Below the pieces are notes generated by a model. It was given only the letters and a program-made list of their open reading frames with translations, searched no databases and was not told where the DNA came from. This document shows positions 44,646 to 52,562 of a stretch of 64,000 nt of DNA, piece after piece. How positions within the stretch are numbered: position 1 is the first letter of the stretch; the number at the start of each line of letters is the position of its first letter. The translations under genes were made by a program, and so were the position numbers. This stretch comes from Chloracidobacterium sp. (GTDB lineage: Bacteria; Acidobacteriota; Blastocatellia; Pyrinomonadales; Pyrinomonadaceae), in assembly GCA_016712045.1 (NCBI GenBank), contig JADJRV010000001.1:1-64000 (forward strand), given 5' to 3'.

Positions 44646-45146
44646 ATGAAAATTCTACTAACCCTTTTCGCCGTTACAATTGCGCTTACCGTTACGACCG
44701 CTGCTCAGACCGCCAAGATCTCAGCCAAAGACCTCAAACCGCTCGAAGGCGACCAGTGGATCGGAAACCTCACTTACCTCGATTACCAGTCAAAAAAGCC
44801 GACCTCGATCAAATCGAACGTCACTGTCACTCGTAACGCCACCGACAAATTAAAATGGACGTTTGCGATGCAGTATCCGCTTGAGCCGAAAGCGAACCGC
44901 ACCGAAGACATCATTCTCAGCCCCGACGGCAAGACTTTTGACGGCGAAACGGTCATCGAACGTACCAAACTGCCCGACGGCATGCTCCGCATAGTCACCA
45001 GCAAACCCGGCAAAGACGACAACCGCCCGGCCACTCTCCGCCATACTTATCTCGTGGGCAAAAAAACGTTCTCGATAAAAAAAGAGGTCAAACTCGACAG
45101 CGAGACCGAGTATTTCGAACGCAATACTTATAGCTGGACTCGATAA
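44646..45146 (+). CDS. Exported protein of unknown function
   Basis: A signal peptide (MKILLTLFAVTIALTVTTAAQ) precedes a 145-residue beta-rich domain. It includes LKPLEGDQWIGNLTYLDYQSKKPTSIKSNVTVTR, DIILSPDGKTFDGETVIERTKL and TLRHTYLVGKKTFSIKKEV. The alternating strand pattern resembles lipocalin-like or THAP4/heme-binding barrel folds, but no signature is certain. The frame is intact with 166 residues. A Rho-independent terminator follows 25 bp downstream, so it is probably monocistronic. Confidence 0.7.
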   Translation: MKILLTLFAVTIALTVTTAAQTAKISAKDLKPLEGDQWIGNLTYLDYQSKKPTSIKSNVTVTRNATDKLKWTFAMQYPLEPKANRTEDIILSPDGKTFDGETVIERTKLPDGMLRIVTSKPGKDDNRPATLRHTYLVGKKTFSIKKEVKLDSETEYFERNTYSWTR

Positions 45147-45170
45147 AAGCGATCTCGGATTAACAACAAA

Positions 45171-45212
45171 CGCCAGCGAGGATAGTTACCGGTGGCGTTT
45201 TTTGTTTTTTTT
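45171..45212 (+). terminator. Rho-independent terminator
   Basis: CGCCAGCGAG...CCGGTGGCG forms a GC stem followed by TTTTTTGTTTTTTTT on the plus strand. It ends the transcript of the exported protein gene at 44646-45146. Confidence 0.85.
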
Positions 45213-45226
45213 GATAGAGTGTTTTT

Positions 45227-46096
45227 ATGAAAAAAATTATGATACCGTCACTTATCTTGATGGTATGCGTCACTGTCGGATCTGGGTGCCAGTATTTGAA
45301 GTCCGCCGCACCGGTGCCGTCTGAACAGGCGGACGCAAAGCCTGCAACAACCATCAAGACCGGCAAATTGACACTAAACACTGAGACGTTGGGCACTCTC
45401 GAAGACCCAAAGCCCTTGACCGCTAAACTTGAAAAGATCTTTCTACAGCGTGAAGCCGAGGGTATCCTCCGAAAAGGAACAAACGTGGTCGTAAAGGACG
45501 TCTATGTGGTCGCCGACCCGAAAATATCTATCGGCAAACTCGCAGCGCTGATGCAAAATGGCGGCGAGTTCTGGTTACCCAGAGGTAAATCCATCAGCGA
45601 TTCCGGCAAACTCGTCAAGCCAAATCCACTCACTCTCGTCCTCAAAACCGAGAATGCACCAACCGACTGGATGCCCGCTTTCGGGTTTGCTGACGACGAC
45701 CTTGCCAACCTTGCGTGTCTGGTAAACTTTACTACGGTGGAAACAAAAGAAGATCTCTTGCTGGCGAGGGCAACCGCCAATTCATTAGAGATTGCATCGG
45801 ACGACGGCCTGTTTCTTAATACGGAGTTAAAACAAGAGCAACTTAAAGCTAACGACCCTAAGCCCGATCAAAGGCCGGTCACGGATTCGGAACTGTCTGC
45901 GGTTTTGGGTAAACTCTACGATTCGCGATACGCAGATGTCATTTATTCCCGACAATCGGCCACCCTTAAATTATTCGTAAGCGAAAATGCGTCGTACGCG
46001 AGCCTGTTAAAAGTACTTGCGGCCATTGATAAGCCGTATGTTACCGTTGACGTACGCATCAGGCCGATGAGGTTTCCGGAAAAGAAAAAAGAATAA
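45227..46096 (+). CDS. Lipoprotein of unknown function with biopolymer-transport-like ending
   Basis: A lipoprotein signal (MKKIMIPSLILMVCVTVGSGCQ, Cys21) precedes about 265 residues. The sequence contains LGTLEDPKPLTAKLEKIFLQREAEGILRKGTNVVVKDVYVVADPKISIGKLAALM and, near the end, a second unit of similar style. That unit runs LGKLYDSRYADVIYSRQSATLKLFVSENASYASLLKVLAAI. The two related alpha/beta units resemble the ExbD/TolR periplasmic fold, in which small residues are sampled by index. That is a suggestion only. The frame is intact. Confidence 0.65.
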   Translation: MKKIMIPSLILMVCVTVGSGCQYLKSAAPVPSEQADAKPATTIKTGKLTLNTETLGTLEDPKPLTAKLEKIFLQREAEGILRKGTNVVVKDVYVVADPKISIGKLAALMQNGGEFWLPRGKSISDSGKLVKPNPLTLVLKTENAPTDWMPAFGFADDDLANLACLVNFTTVETKEDLLLARATANSLEIASDDGLFLNTELKQEQLKANDPKPDQRPVTDSELSAVLGKLYDSRYADVIYSRQSATLKLFVSENASYASLLKVLAAIDKPYVTVDVRIRPMRFPEKKKE

Positions 46097-46195
46097 TGAT
46101 TTGAACGCCGCTGTTGACTGGTGACGAATAAACAAAATTCGTTTTTTGTCGTATTTATTAAAGACCGAAGTTAGTTTTTGTTATTGGGAGAACAT

Positions 46196-47170
46196 ATGCA
46201 ACGAAATATTACTGTACTTATTATCCTTTTCTTAGCCGCGTTCGCCGTTAACTCGCAGGTCCGCCCGCCCGTGCCGCGGGGCAGTCAAAAAGCGATCGCC
46301 TCTCAGACGCTGGGCACGACCGACATCTCGATCACCTATAGCCGACCTGCGATAGTTGGCCGCAAGGTATTTGGCGATTGGCCAACCGCGGTCGCTGGTG
46401 AGGCGACACTCGACAACGGCAACACCCGTCCTGCTAACGCTCCGCTCGTACCCTGGGGCCACGTCTGGCGTGCGGGTGCTAACGAAGCGACGCTATTTTC
46501 CGTCGCCGACGATGTGACCATCAACGGCCAGCCGCTCGCCGCCGGTAAATATAGCCTGCACGCGATACCGGGGAAAAATGAGTGGACGATCATCTTTAAC
46601 AAAGACGACGGCCAATGGGGCAGTTTCTCTTACGATGCTAAAAAAGATGTGCTCCGTATTCAGGTCAAGCCCGATTGGAAAAGGGAAAAGGTCCAGCTAC
46701 TGACCTACACGATCGACGCCGATGCTCCTGCAAAGGTCGGTGACGTTACATCAAGGGCAACGGTCACTCTTAGTTGGGAAAAGGCCCGCGTGCCGTTCAC
46801 CGTCGAGGTCAAAGATGTTGTAGGTTCTACGATCACACGGCTCAAAGCCTATGTCGCCGCCGCCAAACCCGAAGATCCCGGCCCACGCATCAATGCGGGC
46901 AATTACGCTCGAGACAATAAGCAGACCGAACAGGCAAACACTTGGTACGAAGAGGCACTGAAACTCAACGACGCGATGATCGCGACCAAAGAGACGTTTC
47001 AGAACCTACAGCGCAAAGCGACGATCCTGTTGGGTCTCGGACGCGGTGCCGAGGCTCTTGCTGCCGCCGAACGAGCTGTCGTTGTCGGCAAAGCCGATAC
47101 TACCGTCACCAAAGCCCAGATCGAGGCACTCGAAAAACGCATCGCCGACATCAAAGCGGGCAAGCAATAA
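46196..47170 (+). CDS. DUF2911-domain exported protein with C-terminal TPR-like helices
   Basis: The ATG at 46196, after GGGAG, begins a signal peptide (MQRNITVLIILFLAAFAVNSQ). The DUF2911 domain follows (SQKAIASQTLGTTDISITYSRPAIVGRKVFG, then VPWGHVWRAGANEATLFSVADDVTINGQPLAAGKYSLHAIP). The pattern WRxGANEAT is the domain hallmark. A helical part with TPR-like pairs follows (TWYEEALKLNDAMIATKE, GRGAEALAAAERAV). The function of DUF2911 is unknown; the proteins are periplasmic or secreted. Length is 324 residues. The stop is about 5 bp from the next palindromic repeat. Confidence 0.85.
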   Translation: MQRNITVLIILFLAAFAVNSQVRPPVPRGSQKAIASQTLGTTDISITYSRPAIVGRKVFGDWPTAVAGEATLDNGNTRPANAPLVPWGHVWRAGANEATLFSVADDVTINGQPLAAGKYSLHAIPGKNEWTIIFNKDDGQWGSFSYDAKKDVLRIQVKPDWKREKVQLLTYTIDADAPAKVGDVTSRATVTLSWEKARVPFTVEVKDVVGSTITRLKAYVAAAKPEDPGPRINAGNYARDNKQTEQANTWYEEALKLNDAMIATKETFQNLQRKATILLGLGRGAEALAAAERAVVVGKADTTVTKAQIEALEKRIADIKAGKQ

Positions 47171-47175
47171 GATAA

Positions 47176-47255
47176 TTGCCCGCGGAAATACACGAAAGGC
47201 ACGAAATTAAGAATTTTCTTTTTTCATGCCTTTCGTGTTTTTCGTGGGCTAATTC
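47176..47255. repeat. 9-bp-period palindrome filling a convergent gap (copy 2)
   Basis: The left arm GCCCGCGGAAATACACGAAAG continues to GCACGAAATT. The right arm is TTTTTTCATGCCTTTCGTGT and TTTTCGTGGGCTAATTC. They are opposed arrays of CACGAAA-type nonamers that can pair over about 28 bp. The element begins 5 bp after the DUF2911 gene stop and reaches the stop of the convergent cytochrome gene. Confidence 0.8.
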
Positions 47256-47846
47256 TTATGCCGTTTTCTTGTGACACATCGTGCATTGTGTCTGGATCGG
47301 CCCTTTCGACGTCGGTACTGTCTTTCTGACCTCTCCATGGCATCCCGCACACGTCCGGTGAAACGCGTTCATGTTGTTCATCGCGATCAACGCCGGGCTG
47401 CCCTCGTGCTTGATCTCGGGGATCGCGTCGAGCAGTTTTGGCTTTTCGCCGGTGCGTGCATGACATTCGCGGCAGCCCGCAACTCCCGCGGCCTTTGCAT
47501 CTTTTGCAAATAGTTCAGCCGTCAGCGACGTCGCACGGTCCGCCGGCCAAGCCGTTTTTAGCGGTGCATGCTTAGCGATCTCCGCCGCCGGTTGGGCAGT
47601 ATGATGGCATGACGTACACGCGATCGGCGACCCGGGCGTGATGCTGTAAGTTCCGCCGTTATGCTTGGCATGGCTAAACGTCACCTGCCCGAGCTTTGCA
47701 TCCTTTCCGAGCACGATCACCTCAGGCATTTTCTGCTCATCAGCCTTTTGAGCCAATGTCTTACCGACAAAACCATCTCCCATCGACACCCAAACACCGG
47801 CCGCCAATAAAAAACCAACACAAATTAAAAGCGCAATAGACCTCAT
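47256..47846 (-). CDS. Tetrahaem c-type cytochrome (class III/c7-like)
   Basis: An N-terminal signal/anchor (SIALLICVGFLLAAGVWVSMG) is followed by four CxxCH haem sites at about residues 77 (CTSCH), 125 (CRECH), 166 (CAGCH) and 188 (CTMCH). His residues such as FSHAKHNGG, AEIAKHAP, PEIKHEG and NAFHRT are likely distal ligands. The layout, with FSHxxH ahead of the first site, is that of cytochrome c3/c7-type electron carriers of the periplasm. Length is 196 residues. No partner oxidoreductase is adjacent. It is convergent with the DUF2911 gene. Confidence 0.88.
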   Translation of the reverse strand: MRSIALLICVGFLLAAGVWVSMGDGFVGKTLAQKADEQKMPEVIVLGKDAKLGQVTFSHAKHNGGTYSITPGSPIACTSCHHTAQPAAEIAKHAPLKTAWPADRATSLTAELFAKDAKAAGVAGCRECHARTGEKPKLLDAIPEIKHEGSPALIAMNNMNAFHRTCAGCHGEVRKTVPTSKGPIQTQCTMCHKKTA

Positions 47847-47933
47847 AGATCACCTCCTGAAAAGATTTGATGCAAGTATATTCGCAAAAGGGAGCTAACA
47901 TTGTGACGCAGCGCACACTGGCCCTAAATATTC

Positions 47934-47975
47934 TAATTTCGTGTCTTTCGTGTATTTCGTGGGCTAATTCTTATT
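47934..47975. repeat. Half copy of the 9-bp-period repeat at the beta-lactamase stop
   Basis: AATTTCGTGTCTTTCGTGTA followed by TTTCGTGGGCTAATTC is a single arm of the CACGAAA-type array. The TAG stop of the beta-lactamase gene falls inside the GAATTAGCCCACG edge of the repeat. No complementary arm lies nearby. Confidence 0.65.
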
Positions 47976-49001
47976 CCACCGATCCCAACAAGCCTTTGCG
48001 ATCTTTGCGATCACGGTCTCGCGGGTTTTCTCGTCGGCGGGTGAATCGGAAACAAAAACGGCAATGGCGAGAGTTTTGCCATTTGATAAAGAGATAATAC
48101 CGATGTCGTTGGTCGCTCCGGTTACGCCGTTCTGAGTTCCGCCGGTGCCGGTTTTGTGCGCCACAACAGTTCCATTTGGCAAAAAGCCCTTGATTCTTTT
48201 CGCTCCGGGAACGGAGTCTACCATGAACCCCCAAAGCACGACGGCATTTATTCTTTCAGGCGTAAGGCGGGTTAGTCTGACAGTCTGATCCTTAATTGAA
48301 TCCGGTACCGGTTGTTCGGGCCGCAATGGCTTATTAAAATCAGACTCCAGATATCGAAGCAACTCAACTGACGCCGTCGGCGTTGCCCAATTTTCATACT
48401 GCGTCTGCCAGTCCTTACCGATCTCTTTTTCGGTATTGACGACCTTCATGTCTCGGACGCCGATTTGCGTGAGGTATGCCTGTATCTCGCCCGCGCCACC
48501 GGCGACGCGCATCAGGACATCGCTGGCGGTGCCGTCGGATTCGTCGAGCGACAATCGGATCAGTTCGCGAATCGTATATTCCCCACCGTTAGGGCTTTTG
48601 TCACGCAGCGGCGAACGCATCCCTTCGCGGACCATGTCTTCTTTGGTGACGCCGATCTGCTCGTCGAGGTCGAGTTTGCCCAGCCGCACCTGCTCCATCA
48701 CGGCCATCGCTATCGGCAGTTTATAGACGCTCTGCATGGGATAATGCCCGTCAGCATTGAGAAACGCCGCCTCGCCCGTCTCAAGCACGACCGCCGCAAC
48801 CCCGACCTTGCCCTTTGCCGCAGCCGCGATTTCCGCGATCTGCTTTTCCAACCCGGCGTCGGGCTTGTAACTCATATTCGGCACCGGCGTTGCTTGAGGC
48901 GGCGGCTCCGGTGTGGGAAATCCGTCGGGAACCTCCGTCATCTTGACGCATCCAAACGTCCACACGATGGACATGAGTATAAAAGTGGTCATTTTTCGCA
49001 T
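47964..49001 (-). CDS. Class A beta-lactamase-like lipoprotein
   Basis: The ATG at 49001 gives a lipoprotein signal (MRKMTTFILMSIVWTFGC, Cys18) and a Pro-rich linker. The serine beta-lactamase class A motifs follow: SVYK (Ser91, Lys94), SDG at 155-157 in the place of SDN, and HKTGTGG (KTG). The EIG/ENWATP region fits the omega-loop part. The SVYKLPIAMAV surroundings resemble the subclass A2 group (VEB/PER/CfxA-like). It would hydrolyse beta-lactams from the periplasmic face of the membrane; the spectrum cannot be predicted. Length is 345 residues including the linker. It appears chromosomal, with no mobile element beside it. Confidence 0.88.
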   Translation of the reverse strand: MRKMTTFILMSIVWTFGCVKMTEVPDGFPTPEPPPQATPVPNMSYKPDAGLEKQIAEIAAAAKGKVGVAAVVLETGEAAFLNADGHYPMQSVYKLPIAMAVMEQVRLGKLDLDEQIGVTKEDMVREGMRSPLRDKSPNGGEYTIRELIRLSLDESDGTASDVLMRVAGGAGEIQAYLTQIGVRDMKVVNTEKEIGKDWQTQYENWATPTASVELLRYLESDFNKPLRPEQPVPDSIKDQTVRLTRLTPERINAVVLWGFMVDSVPGAKRIKGFLPNGTVVAHKTGTGGTQNGVTGATNDIGIISLSNGKTLAIAVFVSDSPADEKTRETVIAKIAKACWDRWNKN

Positions 49002-49067
49002 AACGGTCATAGCCCTCATCGTAGCGAACTTGAGTGGTTATTTAAATAAAGGGCTGATCGTTGAAAC

Positions 49068-49096
49068 AAAAAAGCCGCTGACAGATCAGCGGCCTT
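49068..49096 (-). terminator. Rho-independent terminator
   Basis: On the minus strand GGCCGCTGA-TCTG-TCAGCGGC forms a strong stem followed by six T residues. It ends the transcript of the exported protein gene at 49120-49851. Confidence 0.88.
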
Positions 49097-49119
49097 ATGA
49101 GTAATTTCACATCAACCAA

Positions 49120-49851
49120 TTACCATGCCGGCTTTTGCGTCTGCGTAACATAAGCATCGCCGTCGATGACGATCATCGGGTCACCGGTTTTTGGATGGTT
49201 GCGGAGTTCGATCGGATAGACGACCTTACCATTCGTTCTGGAATATGCTGTGATCGTGTTTCGCGTCGCAGTCCATCGGCCCGAGTCAGACGATTGCGAC
49301 GAACTGCCGCCCTCACCTCCGGCCTGAGAATAGTCGCTCGAGTATTCATAAGTGCCGTTCGCATACAAAGTAAAGCAGCGTCGCGAATGATATGAGTTTG
49401 TGCTATTTAGGTTTGCCTGATAGCACCATTGACCAACAAAAGCGGGGATAACCGAACCCTCGCTGCCAGTGCCGTTTGATGTGCCGAAAGTTACGCCGCC
49501 AGTGCCGCCGGTCTCGTTGCCTTTTAACCGCTTATAAACAACCTCGCTGCCGTCAACCTGTACAACCAGCGTATCGCCATCAAGTTCGTATGGAAAAGTC
49601 ATCACGCCCTCGTCGCTGGCGACCGTTATCACCGAATTTTTGACCTTATAAACAAACTCGTCATCGTTGATCTTGACCGTCCCGTTCGCCCGTATTTCGA
49701 TAACTGCGATGTCGCTTTTCCAGCGTCCAACCAGCGGATTTTTCGCCGCCGTGCCGGGTTGAGCAACACTGACAACCGACATACCGAGCCCCAAAGCGAT
49801 AGCGAATACAGCGAGGAAAAACGTGCGTCGAACAGGTTGAAAAGATCTCAT
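49120..49851 (-). CDS. Exported protein with lipocalin-like repeats
   Basis: A signal peptide (RRTFFLAVFAIALGLGMSVVSVAQ) leads to two similar beta-rich units. The first starts NPLVGRWKSDIAVIEIRANGTVKIND; the second is FVGQWCYQANLNS...CFTLYANGTYEYSSD. They are joined by a Gly/Thr/Ser-rich linker. The GxW plus TxxxxGT pattern is the lipocalin-like 'how much' signature found in many secreted small proteins. Two Cys in the second unit may form a disulphide. Length is 243 residues with an intact frame. A terminator follows. Ligand unknown. Confidence 0.75.
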   Translation of the reverse strand: MRSFQPVRRTFFLAVFAIALGLGMSVVSVAQPGTAAKNPLVGRWKSDIAVIEIRANGTVKINDDEFVYKVKNSVITVASDEGVMTFPYELDGDTLVVQVDGSEVVYKRLKGNETGGTGGVTFGTSNGTGSEGSVIPAFVGQWCYQANLNSTNSYHSRRCFTLYANGTYEYSSDYSQAGGEGGSSSQSSDSGRWTATRNTITAYSRTNGKVVYPIELRNHPKTGDPMIVIDGDAYVTQTQKPAW

Positions 49852-49932
49852 GATATTCTCCTTTTTTACAGAGCCTAATGTAGGGATTTGCAGGAATAGT
49901 ATCAGAAGTTGACGGGGTTGTATAGCAGTATT

Positions 49933-50961
49933 TTAGCCTAAAAGCGTGCCCTCGATCCCGCATGGGATAGAGTAAACGCTGTTGTTGGTGGCGACGATCA
50001 TGTCGCCTTTGCGGGTGAAACAGAGTCCGACGACGCTGTTGCCGGCGACGAGGTGTTCGGCGGTCTGGCCGTCGGGTGAGATTTTGACGATGCCATGGCG
50101 GCCTTGGTAACAGGCGGCGATGTAGAGGTTGCCCGATTTGTCGAACGCGAGGCCCTGCGGACGCCCGAGTCCGCGAAAAAATGCTTCGTCAAAACCTTCG
50201 TGATCAATGACATGAACCGCGTCGTGGCTGGCCAGCCCCGGTGCCGTCACAAACAGCCGCCCGTCCGGGCCAAACGCCATGTGATACGCCGCGACCGACG
50301 GGTCCATCACGGTAAAAGTCTCGACCTCGGCATAATCGCGAACGCGATAGATCGTGCCCGAACGGTCGCCGACATACATCAGCCCTTCGGCGTCAAAACA
50401 CAGCCCCGTCGCAATGCCGAGCCCCGTCGCATAGACGGAACTCGTACCGTCACGCCCGACCGAATAGACCTCGCCCTGAGCACGATTGGTCACAAACATT
50501 TGCCCGTCGCGGTCAAAAGCGATGCCGGTCGGATTGAGTATCGCCTCCGGCATCTCGTCGAGATAGCCGTCAGGTTCGAGCCGAAATAGCGTCGCCTCAA
50601 GGTGCTGTCCGCGCGAACCCGAACGGGTTACGACAAGCGCATCGTCCGACGGGTCGATCGCCGGATTTGCGACGATATGCATCCCGTCCGTCAGCAATTT
50701 GCCGACGACTATCGGGAACATATCACTGCGTGCCCCGTTGTTTTCGAGGTGAATTTGCGTCCGGCCTTCGCCGTCGCCTTCGGGTACGATCGCGAGTATC
50801 CGCGTGGACGAAGCAGCAACGACGCGGCATTGCTCTTCGCCGATAAAAACGCCAAAACCGGATCCGTGCCGCGCGTCAAATCCCTCGCACTCAACGGCGA
50901 TCTCGCCGCCGGGTATGGCAAATTTGGGTTCGACCCGCGTTATTTTTCCTGCTTGGCTCAT
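49933..50961 (-). CDS. IPT/TIG plus NHL-type beta-propeller protein
   Basis: The N-terminal about 90 residues (ITRVEPKFAIPGGEIAVECEGFD, then EGRTQIHLENNG) form an IPT/TIG immunoglobulin-like domain. A six-bladed beta-propeller of SMP-30/NHL type follows, with repeats such as LNPTGIAFDRDGQMFVTNR, GIATGLCFDAEGLMYVGDRSG, MAFGPDGRLFVTA, GLAFDKSGNLYIAA and GLCFTRKGDMIVAT. No signal peptide is visible, so it may be cytosolic. The propeller could bind small sugars or act as a lactonase, but catalytic residues are not evident. Length is 342 residues. Confidence 0.8.
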   Translation of the reverse strand: MSQAGKITRVEPKFAIPGGEIAVECEGFDARHGSGFGVFIGEEQCRVVAASSTRILAIVPEGDGEGRTQIHLENNGARSDMFPIVVGKLLTDGMHIVANPAIDPSDDALVVTRSGSRGQHLEATLFRLEPDGYLDEMPEAILNPTGIAFDRDGQMFVTNRAQGEVYSVGRDGTSSVYATGLGIATGLCFDAEGLMYVGDRSGTIYRVRDYAEVETFTVMDPSVAAYHMAFGPDGRLFVTAPGLASHDAVHVIDHEGFDEAFFRGLGRPQGLAFDKSGNLYIAACYQGRHGIVKISPDGQTAEHLVAGNSVVGLCFTRKGDMIVATNNSVYSIPCGIEGTLLG

Positions 50962-51028
50962 TTGAAATTCTGATTTTACGCTGTCGCGACGGCCATGTCG
51001 AACCCGCGTTTTCGCGGCAAAAAATTGA

Positions 51029-51058
51029 TTGACCTGCGTCTTTGATACGCGTTAAACT
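51029..51058 (+). promoter_or_regulatory. Possible promoter of pilT
   Basis: TTGACC at 51029-51034 and TAAACT at 51053-51058 are spaced by 18 bp, about 70 bp upstream of the pilT start. The -10 match is 4 of 6. No other promoter-like pair is clear in the gap. Confidence 0.3.
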
Positions 51059-51129
51059 TTAGAGAGACGGTATTTCTGTCGAGACCCGCCTGTTACGGCT
51101 ATCCATCCCACTGCTTCTCACGTTTTATT

Positions 51130-52284
51130 ATGGCGACCAGAATCGACGATCTTTTGCGAATGGCTATGAGCTTCGGAGCATCCGACCTGCACTTGCGGGC
51201 TGGCTCGTACCCCGTTATCCGCGTGACGGGCGAGCTCAAACCGCTCTCCGGCGTCAATCGCCTGTCGCAAGACGAGACGCTTGAAATGGCGTTCTCGATG
51301 ATGTCGAACCGCCAAAAACAGCATTTCAAAGAGGCTTACGAGGTCGATATCGGCTACGGCGTGTCGGGCTTGGGGCGTTTTCGCGTCAATATTTTCCAGC
51401 AGCGCAACTCTATCGGCATCGTTGCCCGCGTCATTTCCGACACGGTAAAATCATTCGCCGAGCTTGGCTTGCCGCCAATTTTGAATACCGTCGCCGAAGA
51501 ACGCCGCGGCCTGATACTCGTCACAGGTACGACCGGTTCGGGTAAATCGACCACGCTTTCCGCGATCGTCGATCACATCAACCAAACCCGCAATTGCCAC
51601 ATCGTGACGGTCGAGGATCCGATCGAATTTCTTCACAAAGATAAACAATCTTTTATCACCCAACGTGAGGTCGATGTCGATACGCGTTCGTTTGCCGAGG
51701 CCCTTCGAGGTAGTTTGCGCCAAGACCCGGACGTCATCCTCGTCGGCGAAATGCGTGATCTCGAAACGATCGAAACGGCGCTAGTCGCCGCCGAGACCGG
51801 CCACCTTGTGCTCTCGACCTTGCACACGCTAGACGCACCTGAGACGCTAACCCGTATCATTTCAGCATTTCCGCCCTATCAGCAAAAGAGTGTCCGCATC
51901 CAGCTTGCCGGCTTGCTCAAGGCCGTCGTATCGCAGCGTCTGATGAAATCCGCCAAGGGCAACAGCCGTATTCCGGCAGTCGAGGTGCTGATGTCAACCC
52001 CGCTGATCCGCGACTACATATTGCACGAAGACAAAACATCTGCCATTCGCGACGCGATCTCGGCGGGAACGTCTCAGTACGGCATGCAGACCTTTGACCA
52101 GTCACTGTTTTATCTATATCAATCGGGCCTCATCAATCTTGACGAAGCTCTTCGCGGTTCGACAAACCCCGACGAATTTCGCCTACGTCTCGCCGGCATC
52201 CAAAACACGACCGCCAGCACCCGCGAAGAGATGGAAAAATCGAGTGGCGTCGGCACCGTCAGCGATCTGATCACACGAAACTAA
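51130..52284 (+). CDS. pilT: Type IV pilus retraction ATPase PilT
   Basis: PilT is a hexameric cytoplasmic ATPase that drives pilus retraction and twitching. The N-terminal PAS-like part starts IDDLLRMAMSFGASDLHLRAGSYP. Walker A is GTTGSGKST at about 133-141, the Asp box is VEDPIEF, Walker B is LRQDPDVILVGEMRD, and the His box is TGHLVLSTLHT. The PilT-specific AIRNLIRE-type C-terminal retraction segment is AIRDAISAG here, a variant. Length is 384 residues, slightly longer than usual because of a Thr/Ser-rich tail. No other pilus genes are near, which is common for pilT. Confidence 0.94.
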   Translation: MATRIDDLLRMAMSFGASDLHLRAGSYPVIRVTGELKPLSGVNRLSQDETLEMAFSMMSNRQKQHFKEAYEVDIGYGVSGLGRFRVNIFQQRNSIGIVARVISDTVKSFAELGLPPILNTVAEERRGLILVTGTTGSGKSTTLSAIVDHINQTRNCHIVTVEDPIEFLHKDKQSFITQREVDVDTRSFAEALRGSLRQDPDVILVGEMRDLETIETALVAAETGHLVLSTLHTLDAPETLTRIISAFPPYQQKSVRIQLAGLLKAVVSQRLMKSAKGNSRIPAVEVLMSTPLIRDYILHEDKTSAIRDAISAGTSQYGMQTFDQSLFYLYQSGLINLDEALRGSTNPDEFRLRLAGIQNTTASTREEMEKSSGVGTVSDLITRN

Positions 52285-52562
52285 ACCCGCCGTTATCTCT
52301 CCCGCGCGAAATCGTCCAAATGTCGATTTCCCAAGGTTTTTCCGCGCTCAAGTCTTGACAGCAAAGCACTTTCGCGTGTAAATTTTAGTATTACTTCTTT
52401 GAGCGGACGATAGTAAACCAAGCAATCACCATTGCCTGACTTTGTATCTGCTTTAGGGATCGCAAAACAGATAATGGCCGCTTGCCTGTTTTTATTTGAG
52501 TTCAAGGACGTAAATAGCTTTAGATCAGTAATTTAAGTAAGGAAATTTAAGACACGCGTATA

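Noticed and set aside
52293..52505. 70-codon minus-strand frame in the rpsA upstream gap
   Set aside because: It has no signal, domain or ribosome binding site; it lies in a likely promoter/leader region and has no sign of codon bias.
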